A stretch of 64,000 nucleotides of DNA, taken from NCBI GenBank assembly GCA_023053545.1, contig JAKZAN010000005.1:620001-684000 (forward strand). Reading direction: 5' to 3'. The first letter of the stretch is position 1; every line of letters starts with the position of its first letter. The notes beneath the pieces were generated by a model. That model was not told the origin of the DNA, ran no database searches, and worked only from the letters and a program-made list of their open reading frames with translations. Shown here piece by piece: positions 27,001-40,630 of this stretch. A program made the translations under genes and the position numbers. This stretch comes from Lepidurus packardi. Taxonomy: Eukaryota; Arthropoda; Branchiopoda; Notostraca; Triopsidae.

Positions 27001-29560
27001 AATTCATGATTTAAGTCAGTAATTCATGAATTAAGTCAGTAATTCATGAATTAAGTCAGTATTTCATAAATTAAGTCACTAATTCATGAATTAAGTTAGT
27101 AATTCATGAATTAAGTCAGTAATTCATGAATTAAGTCAGTAATTCATGAATTAAGTCAGTAATTCATGAATTAAGTCAGTAATTCATTAACTAAGTCAGT
27201 ATTTCACTAATTAAGTCCTTAATAAATTAATTAAGTCCATAATTCATGAACTAAGTCACTAATTCATTAATTAAGTCAGTAATTCATTAATTAAGTCAGG
27301 AAATCATGAATTAAGTCAGTAATTCATGAATTAAGTCAGAAATTCATGAATTAAGTCAGTAATTCATGATTTAAGTCAGTAATTCATGAATTATGTCAGT
27401 AATTCATGACTTAAGTCAGTATTTCATGAATTAAGTCACTAATTCATGAATTAAGTTAGTAATTCAATAATTAAGTCAGAAATTCATGAATTAAGTCAGT
27501 TATTCATGAATTAAGTCATTAATTCATGAATTAAGTCATTAATTCATGAATTAAGTCAGTAATTCATTAACTAAGTCAGTAATTCACTAATTAAGTCCTT
27601 AATAAATTAATTAAGTCCATAATTCATGAACTAAGTCAGTAATTCATTAATTAAGTCAGTAATTCATTAATTAAGTCAGGAAATCATGAATTAAGTCAGT
27701 AATTCATGAATTAAGTCAGTAATTCATATAATTAAGACAGTAATTCATGAATTAAGTCAGTAATTCATGAATTAAGTCAGTAATTCATTAATTCAGTCAG
27801 TAATTCATGAATTAAGTCACTAATTCATGAATTAAGTTAGTAATTCATTAATTAAGTCAGTAATTCATGAATTAAGTCAGTATATCATGAATTAAGTCAG
27901 TAATTCATGAATTAAGTCAGTAATTCATGAACTAAGTCAGTATTTCATGAATTAAGTCACTAATTCATGAATTAAGTTAGTAATTCATTAATTAAGTCAG
28001 TAATTCATGAATTAAGTCAGAAATTCATGAATTAAGTCAGTAATTCATGATTTAAGTAAATAATTCATGAATTAAGTCAGTAATTCATGAATTAAGTCAG
28101 TATTTCATGAATTAAGTCACTAATTCATGAATTTAGTTAGTAATTCATTAATTAAGTCAGTAATTCATGAATTAAGTCAGTTATTCATGAATTAAGTCAG
28201 TAATTCATGAATTAAGTCAGTAATTCATGAATTAAGTCAGTAGTTCATTAACTAAGTCAGTATTTCACTAATTAAGTCCGTAATTAATTAATTAAGTCCA
28301 TAATTCATGAACTAAGTCAGTAATTCATTAATGAAGTCAATAATTCATGAATTAAGTCAGGAAATCATGAATTAAGTCAGTAATTCATGAATTATGTCAG
28401 TAGTTCATTAATTAAGTCAGTAATTCATGAATTAAGTCAGTAGTTAATTAATTTAGTCAGTAATTCATGAATTAAGTCAGTAATTCATGAATTAGGTCAG
28501 TAATTCATTAATTAAGTCAGTAATTCATTAATTAAGTCAGGAAATCATGAATTAAGTCAGTAATTCATGAATTAAGTCAGTAATTCATATAATTAAGACA
28601 GTAATTCATGAATTAAGTCAGTAATTCATGAATTAAGTCAGTAATTCATATAGTTAAGTCAGTAATTCATGAATTATGTCAGTAGTTCATTAATTTAGTC
28701 ATTAATTCACTAATTAAGTCAGTAATTCATGAATTAAGTCAGTAATTTATGAATTAAGTCAGTAATTCATGAATTAAGTCAGTAATTCGTGAATTAAGTC
28801 AGAAATTCATGATTTAAGTCAGAAATTCATGAATTAAGTCAGTAATTCATGAATTAAGTCAGTATTTCATGAATTAATTCAGTAATTAATTAATTTAGTC
28901 AGTAATTCATTAATTAAGTCATAAGTCATTAGTTATTACAGTAATTCAGGAATTAAGTACCTAATTCATTAATTAAGTCAGTAGTTCATTAATTTAGTCA
29001 GTAATTCATGAATTAAGTCAGAAAATCATCAATTAAGTCAGTAAATATTTAATTAAGTCAGTAAATATTTAATTAAGTCAGTTATTCATGAATTAAGTCA
29101 TTAATTATTTAATTAAGTCTATAATTCATGAACTAAGTCAGTAATTCATGAACTAACTCAGTAATTCATTAATTAAGTCAGTAATTCATGAATTAAGTCA
29201 GTAGTTCATTAATTTAGTCAGTAATTCATGAACTAAGTCACTATTTCACTAATTAAGTCCGTAATTATTTAATTAAGTCCATAATTCATGAACTAAGTCA
29301 GTAATTCATTAATTAAGTCAGTAATTCATGAATTAAGTCAGTAGTTCATTAATTTAGTCAGTAATTCATTAATTAAGTCAGTAATTCATGAATTAAGTCA
29401 GTAATTCATGAATTAAGTCAGTAATTCATGAATTAAGTCAGTAATTCATGAATTAAGTAAGTAATTCATGAATTAAGTCAGTAATTCATGAATTAAGTCA
29501 GTATTTCATGAATTAAGTCACTAATTCATGAATTAAGTTAGTAATTCATTAATTAAGTCA
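24035..29560. repeat. About 2.6-2.9 kb duplicated blocks of satellite B either side of the N gap
   Basis: The variant GTCAGCAATTC occurs at 24035 and 26657 before the gap and at 26935 and 29557 after it. Spacing is 2622 bp within each side, and the left and right blocks match in variant order at an offset of 2900 bp. The gap therefore sits inside a near-identical higher-order repeat array, where assembly is least reliable. Confidence 0.8.
26773..26872. other. Assembly gap (100 N)
   Basis: Exactly 100 N inside satellite B. A round 100 is a common convention for a gap of unknown size, so distances across it, and the true length of the array, are not reliable. Confidence 0.99.
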
Positions 29561-31158
29561 GCAATTCATGAATTAAGTCAGTAATTCATGAATTAAGTCA
29601 GTAATTCATAAATTAAGTCAGTAATTCATGATTTAAGTCAGTAATTCATGAATTAAGTCAGTAATACATGAATTAAGTCAGTATTTCATAAATTAAGTCA
29701 CTAATTCATGAATTAAGTTAGTAATTCATGAATTAAGTCAGTAATTCATGAATTAAGTCAGTAATTCATGAATTAAGTCAGTAATTCATGAATTAAGTCA
29801 GTATTTCATGAATTAAGTCAGTAATTAATTAATTTAGTCAGTAATTCATTAATTAAGTCATAAGTAATTAGTTATTACAGTAATACAGGAATTAAGTCCC
29901 TAATTCATTAATTAAGTCAGTAATTCATGAATTAAGTCAGTAATTCATGAATTAAGTCAGTAATTCACGAACTAAGTCAGTATTTCACTAATTAAGTCCG
30001 TAATTAATTAATTAAGTCCATAATTCATGAACTAAGTCAGTAATTCATTAATGAAGTCAATAATTCATGAATTAAGTCAGGAAATCATGAATTAAGTCAG
30101 TAATTCATGAATTAAGTCAGTAATTCATGAATTAAGTCAGTAATTCATGAATTAAGTCAGTAATTCATTAACTAAGTCAGTATTTCACTAATTAAGTCCT
30201 TAATAAATTAATTAAGTCCATAATTCATGAACTAAGTCAGTAATTCATTAATTAAGTCAGTAATTCATTAATTAAGTCAGGAAATCATGAATTAAGTCAG
30301 TAATTCATGAATTAAGTCAGTAATTCATATAATTAAGACAGTAATTCATGAATTAAGTCAGTAATTCATATAGTTAAGTCAGTAATTCATGAATTATGTC
30401 AGTAGTTCATTAATTTAGTCATTAATTAACTAATTAAGTCAGTAATTCATGAATTTTGTCAGTAATTCATGAATTAAGTAAGTAATTCATGAATTAAGTC
30501 AGTAATTCATGAATTAAGTCAGAAATTCATGATTTAAGTCAGTAATTCATGAATTAAGTCAGTAATTCATGAATTAAGTCAGTATTTCATGAATTAATTC
30601 AGTAATTAATTAATTTAGTCAGTAATTCATTAATTAAGTCATAAGTCATTAGTTATTACAGTAATTCAGGAATTAAGTCCCTAATTCATTAATTAAGTCA
30701 GTAGTTCATTAATTTAGTCAGTAATTCATGAATTAAGTCAGTAATTCACGAACTAAGTCAGTATATCACTAATTAAGTCCGTAATTAATTAATTAAGTCC
30801 ATAATTCATAAACTAAGTCAGTAATTCATTAATGAAGTCAATAATTCATGAATTAAGTCAGGAAATCATGAATTAGGTCAGTAATTCATGAATTTTGTCA
30901 GTAGTTCATTTATTTAGTCAGTTATTCGTTATTTAACTCAGTAATTCATGAATTAAGTCAGAAATTCATGATTTAAGTCAGTAATTCATGAATTAAGTCA
31001 GTAATTCATGAATTAAGTCAGTATTTCATGAATTAAGTCAGTAATTAACTAATTTAGTCAGTAGTTCATTAATTAAGTCAGTAATTCATGAATTATGTCA
31101 GTATTTCATGAATTATGTCAGTAATTCATGAATTAAGTCAGTAATTCATAAATTAAGT

Positions 31159-34100
31159 CCTGTAATTCATATAGTTAAGTCAGTAATTCATGAATTATGT
31201 CAGTAGTTCATTAATTTAGTCATTAATTCACTAATTAAGTCAGTAATTCATGAATTTAGTCAGTAATTCATGAATTAAGTCAGTAATTCATGAATTAAGT
31301 CAGTAATTCATGAATTAAGTCAGTAATTCATGAATTAAGTCAGAAATTCATGATTTAAGTCAGTAATTCATGAATTAAGTCAGTAACTCATGAATTAAGT
31401 CAGTATTTCATGAATTAAGTCAGTATTTAATTAATTTAGTCAGTAATTCATTAATTAAGTCATAAGTCATTAGTTATTACAGTAATTCAGGAATTAAGTC
31501 CCTAATTCATTAATTAAGTCAGTAGTTCATTAATTTCGTCAGTAATTCATGAATTAAGTCAGAAAATCATCAATTAAGTCAGTAAATATTTAATTAAGTC
31601 AGTTATTCATGAATTAAGTCATTAATTATTTAATTAAGTCTATAATTCATGAACTAAGTCAGTAATTCATGAACTAACTCAGTAATTCATTAATTAAGTC
31701 AGTAATTCAGGAATTAAGTCACTATTTCACTAATTAAGTCCGTAATTATTTAATTAAGTCCATAAATCATGAACTAAGTCAGTAATTCATTACTTAAGTC
31801 AGTAATTCATGAATTAAGTCAGTAGTTCATTAATCTAGTCAGTAATTCATTAATTAAGTCAGTAATTCATGAATTAAGTCAGTAATTCATGAATTAAGTC
31901 AGTAATTCATGAATTAAGTTAGTAATTCATTAATTAAGTCAGTAATTCATGAACTAAGTCAGTAATTCATGAATTAAGTCACTAATTCATTAACTAAGTC
32001 AGTATTTCACTAATTAAGTCCTTAATAAATTAATTAAGTCCATAATTCATGAACTAAGTCACTAATTCATTAATTAAGTCAGTAATTCATTAATTAAGTC
32101 AGGAAATCATGAATTAAGTCAGTAATTCATGAATTAAGTCAGTAAATCATATAGTTAAGTCAGTAATTCATGAATTATGTCAATAGTTAGTTAATTTAGT
32201 CATTAATTCACTAATTAAGTCAGTAATTCATGAATTAAGTCAGTAATTCATTAACTAAGTCAGTATTTCACTAATTAAGTCCTTAATAAATTAATTAAGT
32301 CCATAATTCATGAACTAAGTCAGTAATTCATTAATTAAGTCAGTAATTCATTAATTAAGTCAGGAAATCATGAATTAAGTCAGTAATTCATGAATTAAGT
32401 CAGTAATTCATATAATTAAGACAGTAATTCATGAATTAAGTCAGTAATTCATATAGTTAAGTCAGTAATTCATGAATTATGTCAGTAGTTCATTAATTTA
32501 GTCATTAATTCACTAATTAAGTCAGTAATTCATGAATTTAGTCAGTAATTCATGAATTAAGTCAGTAATTCATGAATTAAGTCAGTAATTCATGAATTAG
32601 GTCAGAAGTTCATGATTTAAGTCAGTAATTCATGAATTAAGTCAGTAATTCATGAATTAAGTCAGTATTTCATGAATTAATTCAGTAATTAATTAATTTA
32701 GTCAGTAATTCATTAATTAAGTCATAAGTCATTAGTTATTACAGTAATTCAGGAATTAAGTCCCTAATTCATTAATTAAGTCAGTAGTTCATTAATTTAG
32801 TCAGTAATTCATGAATTAAGTCAGTAATTTACGAACTAAGTCAGTATATCACTAATTAAGTCCGTAATTAATTAATTAAGTCCATAATTCATAAACTAAG
32901 TCAGTAATTCATTAATGAAGTCAATAATTCATGAATTAAGTCAGGAAATCATGAATTAAGTCAGTAATTCATGAATTATGTCAGTAGTTCATTAATTTAG
33001 TCAGTTATTCATTATTTAACTCAGTAATTCATTAACTAAGTCAGAAATTCATGATTTAAGTCAGTAATTCATGAATTAAGTCAGTAATTCATGAATTAAG
33101 TCAGTATTTCATGAATTAAGTCAGTAATTAACTAATTTAGTCAGTAGTTCATTAATTAAGTCAGTAATTCATGAATTATGTCAGTAATTCATGAATTAAG
33201 TCAGTAATTCATATAGTTAAGTCAGTAATTCATGAATTATGTCAGTAGTTCATTAATTTAGTCATTAATTAACTAATTAAGTCAGTAATTCATGAATTTT
33301 GTCAGTAATTCATGAATTAAGTAAGTAATTCATGAATTAAGTCAGTAATTCATGAATTAAGTCAGAAATTCATGATTTAAGTCAGTAATTCATGAATTAA
33401 GTCAGTAATTCATGAATTAAGTCAGTATTTCATGAATTAATTCAGTAATTAATTAATTTAGTCAGTAATTCATTAATTAAGTCATTAGTCATTAGTTATT
33501 ACAGTAATTCAGGAATTAAGTCCCTAATTCATTAATTAAGTCAGTAGTTCATTAATTTTGTCAGTAATTCATGAATTAAGTCAGTAATTCACGAACTAAG
33601 TCAGTATATCACTAATTAAGTCCGTAATTAATTAATTAAGTCCATAATTCATAAACTAAGTCAGTAATTCATTAATGAAGTCAATAATTCATGAATTAAG
33701 TCAGGAAATCATGAATTAGGTCAGTAATTCATGAATTTTGTCAGTAGTTCATTTATTTAGTCAGTTATTCATTATTTAACTCAGTAATTCATGAATTAAG
33801 TCAGAAATTCATGATTTAAGTCAGTAATTCATGAATTAAGTCAGTAATTCATGAATTAAGTCAGTAATTAACTAATTTAGTCAGTAGTTCATTAATTAAG
33901 TCAGTAATTCATGAATTATGTCAGTATTTCATGAATTATGTCAGTAATTCATGAATTAAGTCAGTAATTCATAAATTAAGTCCTGTAATTCATATAGTTA
34001 AGTCAGTAATTCATGAATTATGTCAGTAGTTCATTAATTTAGTCATTAATTCACTAATTAAGTCAGTAATTCATGAATTTAGTCAGTAATTCATGAATTA

Positions 34101-37100
34101 AGTCAGTAATTCATGAATTAAGTCAGTAATTCATGAATTAAGTCAGTAATTCATGAATTAAGTCAGAAATTCATGATTTAAGTCAGTAATTCATGAATTA
34201 AGTCAGTAATTCATGAATTAAGTCAGTATTTCATGAATTAAGTCAGTATTTAATTAATTTAGTCAGTAATTCATTAATTAAGTCATAAGTCATTAGTTAT
34301 TACAGTAATTCAGGAATTAAGTCCCTAATTCATTAATTAAGTCAGTAGTTCATTAATTTCGTCAGTAATTCATGAATTAAGTCAGAAAATCATCAATTAA
34401 GTCAGTAAATATTTAATTAAGTCAGTTATTCATGAATTAAGTCATTAATTATTTAATTAAGTCTATAATTCATGAACTAAGTCAGTAATTCATGAACTAA
34501 CTCAGTAATTCATTAATTAAGTCAGTAATTCAGGAATTAAGTCACTATTTCACTAATTAAGTCCGTAATTATTTAATTAAGTCCATAAATCATGAACTAA
34601 GTCAGTAATTCATTACTTAAGTCAGTAATTCATGAATTAAGTCAGTAGTTCATTAATCTAGTCAGTAATTCATTAATTAAGTCAGTAATTCATGAATTAA
34701 GTCAGTAATTCATGAATTAAGTCAGTAATTCATGAATTAAGTTAGTAATTCATTAATTAAGTCAGTAATTCATGAACTAAGTCAGTAATTCATGAATTAA
34801 GTCACTAATTCATTAACTAAGTCAGTATTTCACTAATTAAGTCCTTAATAAATTAATTAAGTCCATAATTCATGAACTAAGTCACTAATTCATTAATTAA
34901 GTCAGTAATTCATTAATTAAGTCAGGAAATCATGAATTAAGTCAGTAATTCATGAATTAAGTCAGTAAATCATATAGTTAAGTCAGTAATTCATGAATTA
35001 TGTCAATAGTTAGTTAATTTAGTCATTAATTCACTAATTAAGTCAGTAATTCATGAATTAAGTCAGTAATTCATTAACTAAGTCAGTATTTCACTAATTA
35101 AGTCCTTAATAAATTAATTAAGTCCATAATTCATGAACTAAGTCAGTAATTCATTAATTAAGTCAGTAATTCATTAATTAAGTCAGGAAATCATGAATTA
35201 AGTCAGTAATTCATGAATTAAGTCAGTAATTCATATAATTAAGACAGTAATTCATGAATTAAGTCAGTAATTCATATAGTTAAGTCAGTAATTCATGAAT
35301 TATGTCAGTAGTTCATTAATTTAGTCATTAATTCACTAATTAAGTCAGTAATTCATGAATTTAGTCAGTAATTCATGAATTAAGTCAGTAATTCATGAAT
35401 TAAGTCAGTAATTCATGAATTAGGTCAGAAGTTCATGATTTAAGTCAGTAATTCATGAATTAAGTCAGTATTTCATGAATTAATTCAGTAATTAATTAAT
35501 TTAGTCAGTAATTCATTAATTAAGTCATAAGTCATTAGTTATTACAGTAATTCAGGAATTAAGTCCCTAATTCATTAATTAAGTCAGTAGTTCATTAATT
35601 TAGTCAGTAATTCATGAATTAAGTCAGTAATTTACGAACTAAGTCAGTATATCACTAATTAAGTCCGTAATTAATTAATTAAGTCCATAATTCATAAACT
35701 AAGTCAGTAATTCATTAATGAAGTCAATAATTCATGAATTAAGTCAGGAAATCATGAATTAAGTCAGTAATTCATGAATTATGTCAGTAGTTCATTAATT
35801 TAGTCAGTTATTCATTATTTAACTCAGTAATTCATTAACTAAGTCAGAAATTCATGATTTAAGTCAGTAATTCATGAATTAAGTCAGTAATTCATGAATT
35901 AAGTCAGTATTTCATGAATTAAGTCAGTAATTAACTAATTTAGTCAGTAGTTCATTAATTAAGTCAGTAATTCATGAATTATGTCAGTAATTCATGAATT
36001 AAGTCAGTAATTCATATAGTTAAGTCAGTAATTCATGAATTATGTCAGTAGTTCATTAATTTAGTCATTAATTAACTAATTAAGTCAGTAATTCATGAAT
36101 TTTGTCAGTAATTCATGAATTAAGTAAGTAATTCATGAATTAAGTCAGTAATTCATGAATTAAGTCAGAAATTCATGATTTAAGTCAGTAATTCATGAAT
36201 TAAGTCAGTAATTCATGAATTAAGTCAGTATTTCATGAATTAATTCAGTAATTAATTAATTTAGTCAGTAATTCATTAATTAAGTCATTAGTCATTAGTT
36301 ATTACAGTAATTCAGGAATTAAGTCCCTAATTCATTAATTAAGTCAGTAGTTCATTAATTTTGTCAGTAATTCATGAATTAAGTCAGTAATTCACGAACT
36401 AAGTCAGTATATCACTAATTAAGTCCGTAATTAATTAATTAAGTCCATAATTCATAAACTAAGTCAGTAATTCATTAATGAAGTCAATAATTCATGAATT
36501 AAGTCAGGAAATCATGAATTAGGTCAGTAATTCATGAATTTTGTCAGTAGTTCATTTATTTAGTCAGTTATTCATTATTTAACTCAGTAATTCATGAATT
36601 AAGTCAGAAATTCATGATTTAAGTCAGTAATTCATGAATTAAGTCAGTAATTCATGAATTAAGTCAGTAATTAACTAATTTAGTCAGTAGTTCATTAATT
36701 AAGTCAGTAATTCATGAATTATGTCAGTATTTCATGAATTATGTCAGTAATTCATGAATTAAGTCAGTAATTCATAAATTAAGTCCTGTAATTCATATAG
36801 TTAAGTCAGTAATTCATGAATTATGTCAGTAGTTCATTAATTTAGTCATTAATTCACTAATTAAGTCAGTAATTCATGAATTTAGTCAGTAATTCATGAA
36901 TTAAGTCAGTAATTCATGAATTAAGTCAGTAATTCATGAATTAAGTCAGTAATTCATGAATTAAGTCAGAAATTCATGATTTAAGTCAGTAATTCATGAA
37001 TTAAGTCAGTAATTCATGAATTAAGTCAGTATTTCATGAATTAAGTCAGTATTTAATTAATTTAGTCAGTAATTCATTAATTAAGTCATAAGTCATTAGT

Positions 37101-40100
37101 TATTACAGTAATTCAGGAATTAAGTCCCTAATTCATTAATTAAGTCAGTAGTTCATTAATTTCGTCAGTAATTCATGAATTAAGTCAGAAAATCATCAAT
37201 TAAGTCAGTAAATATTTAATTAAGTCAGTTATTCATGAATTAAGTCATTAATTATTTAATTAAGTCTATAATTCATGAACTAAGTCAGTAATTCATGAAC
37301 TAACTCAGTAATTCATTAATTAAGTCAGTAATTCAGGAATTAAGTCACTATTTCACTAATTAAGTCCGTAATTATTTAATTAAGTCCATAAATCATGAAC
37401 TAAGTCAGTAATTCATTACTTAAGTCAGTAATTCATGAATTAAGTCAGTAGTTCATTAATCTAGTCAGTAATTCATTAATTAAGTCAGTAATTCATGAAT
37501 TAAGTCAGTAATTCATGAATTAAGTCAGTAATTCATGAATTAAGTTAGTAATTCATTAATTAAGTCAGTAATTCATGAACTAAGTCAGTAATTCATGAAT
37601 TAAGTCACTAATTCATTAACTAAGTCAGTATTTCACTAATTAAGTCCTTAATAAATTAATTAAGTCCATAATTCATGAACTAAGTCACTAATTCATTAAT
37701 TAAGTCAGTAATTCATTAATTAAGTCAGGAAATCATGAATTAAGTCAGTAATTCATGAATTAAGTCAGTAAATCATATAGTTAAGTCAGTAATTCATGAA
37801 TTATGTCAATAGTTAGTTAATTTAGTCATTAATTCACTAATTAAGTCAGTAATTCATGAATTAAGTCAGTAATTCATTAACTAAGTCAGTATTTCACTAA
37901 TTAAGTCCTTAATAAATTAATTAAGTCCATAATTCATGAACTAAGTCAGTAATTCATTAATTAAGTCAGTAATTCATTAATTAAGTCAGGAAATCATGAA
38001 TTAAGTCAGTAATTCATGAATTAAGTCAGTAATTCATATAATTAAGACAGTAATTCATGAATTAAGTCAGTAATTCATATAGTTAAGTCAGTAATTCATG
38101 AATTATGTCAGTAGTTCATTAATTTAGTCATTAATTCACTAATTAAGTCAGTAATTCATGAATTTAGTCAGTAATTCATGAATTAAGTCAGTAATTCATG
38201 AATTAAGTCAGTAATTCATGAATTAGGTCAGAAGTTCATGATTTAAGTCAGTAATTCATGAATTAAGTCAGTAATTCATGAATTAAGTCAGTATTTCATG
38301 AATTAATTCAGTAATTAATTATTTTAGTCAGTAATTCATTAATTAAGTCATAAGTCATTAGTTATTACAGTAATTCAGGAATTAAGTCCCTAATTCATTA
38401 ATTAAGTCAGTAGTTCATTAATTTAGTCAGTAATTCATGAATTAAGTCAGTAATTTACGAACTAAGTCAGTATATCACTAATTAAGTCCGTAATTAATTA
38501 ATTAAGTCCATAATTCATAAACTAAGTCAGTAATTCATTAATGAAGTCAATAATTCATGAATTAAGTCAGGAAATCATGAATTAAGTCAGTAATTCATGA
38601 ATTATGTCAGTAGTTCATTAATTTAGTCAGTTATTCATTATTTAACTCAGTAATTCATTAACTAAGTCAGAAATTCATGATTTAAGTCAGTAATTCATGA
38701 ATTAAGTCAGTAATTCATGAATTAAGTCAGTATTTCATGAATTAAGTCAGTAATTAACTAATTTAGTCAGTAGTTCATTAATTAAGTCAGTAATTCATGA
38801 ATTATGTCAGTAATTCATGAATTAAGTCAGTAATTCATATAGTTAAGTCAGTAATTCATGAATTATGTCAGTAGTTCATTAATTTAGTCATTAATTAACT
38901 AATTAAGTCAGTAATTCATGAATTTTGTCAGTAATTCATGAATTAAGTAAGTAATTCATGAATTAAGTCAGTAATTCATGAATTAAGTCAGAAATTCATG
39001 ATTTAAGTCAGTAATTCATGAATTAAGTCAGTATTTCATGAATTAATTCAGTAATTAATTAATTTAGTCAGTAATTCATTAATTAAGTCATAAGTCATTA
39101 GTTATTACAGTAATTCAGGAATTAAGTCCCTAATTCATTAATTAAGTCAGTAGTTCATTAATTTAGTCAGTAATTCATGAATTAAGTCAGTAATTCACGA
39201 ACTAAGTCAGTATATCACTAATTAAGTCCGTAATTAATTAATTAAGTCCATAATTCATAAACTAAGTCAGTAATTCATTAATGAAGTCAATAATTCATGA
39301 ATTAAGTCAGGAAATCATGAATTAGGTCCGTAATTCATGAATTTTGTCAGTAGTTCATTTATTTAGTCAGTTATTCATTATTTAACTCAGTAATTCATGA
39401 ATTAAGTCAGAAATTCATGATTTAAGTCAGTAATTCATGAATTAAGTCAGTAATTCATGAATTAAGTCAGTATTTCATGAATTAAGTCAGTAATTAACTA
39501 ATTTAGTCAGTAGTTCATTAATTAAGTCAGTAATTCATGAATTATGTCAGTATTTCATGAATTATGTCAGTAATTCATGAATTAAGTCAGTAATTCATAA
39601 ATTAAGTCCTGTAATTCATATAGTTAAGTCAGTAATTCATGAATTATGTCAGTAGTTCATTAATTTAGTCATTAATTCACTAATTAAGTCAGTAATTCAT
39701 GAATTTAGTCAGTAATTCATGAATTAAGTCAGTAATTCATGAATTAAGTCAGTAATTCATGAATTAAGTCAGTAATTCATGAATTAAGTCAGAAATTCAT
39801 GATTTAAGTCAGTAATTCATGAATTAAGTCAGTAATTCATGAATTAAGTCAGTATTTCATGAATTAAGTCAGTATTTAATTAATTTAGTCAGTAATTCAT
39901 TAATTAAGTCATAAGTCATTAGTTATTACAGTAATTCAGGAATTAAGTCCCTAATTCATTAATTAAGTCAGTAGTTCATTAATTTCGTCAGTAATTCATG
40001 AATTAAGTCAGAAAATCATCAATTAAGTCAGTAAATATTTAATTAAGTCAGTTATTCATGAATTAAGTCATTAATTATTTAATTAAGTCTATAATTCATG

Positions 40101-40630
40101 AACTAAGTCAGTAATTCATGAACTAACTCAGTAATTCATTAATTAAGTCAGGAATTCAGGAATTAAGTCACTATTTCACTAATTAAGTCCGTAATTATTT
40201 AATTAAGTCCATAAATCATGAACTAAGTCAGTAATTCATTACTTAAGTCAGTAATTCATGAATTAAGTCAGTAGTTCATTAATCTAGTCAGTAATTCATT
40301 AATTAAGTCAGTAATTCATGAATTAAGTCAGTAATTCATGAATTAAGTCAGTAATTCATGAATTAAGTTAGTAATTCATTAATTAAGTCAGTAATTCATG
40401 AACTAAGTCAGTAATTCATGAATTAAGTCACTAATTCATTAACTAAGTCAGTATTTCACTAATTAAGTCCTTAATAAATTAATTAAGTCCATAATTCATG
40501 AACTAAGTCACTAATTCATTAATTAAGTCAGTAATTCATTAATTAAGTCAGGAAATCATGAATTAAGTCAGTAATTCATGAATTAAGTCAGTAAATCATA
40601 TAGTTAAGTCAGTAATTCATGAATTATGTC
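31159..40630. repeat. About 2.8-kb higher-order repeat of satellite B, three full copies plus a partial one
   Basis: The register-breaking variant AAGTCCTGTAATTCATATAG places its CCTG at 31159, 33982, 36785 and 39608, giving periods of 2823, 2803 and 2823 bp. The 20-bp difference is one monomer. A second private variant, TTAATTTCGTCAGTAATTC, follows about 380 bp later in every copy. Related but shorter sequence extends left to about 30350. The match breaks near 40630, where later units carry different variants. Confidence 0.85.
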
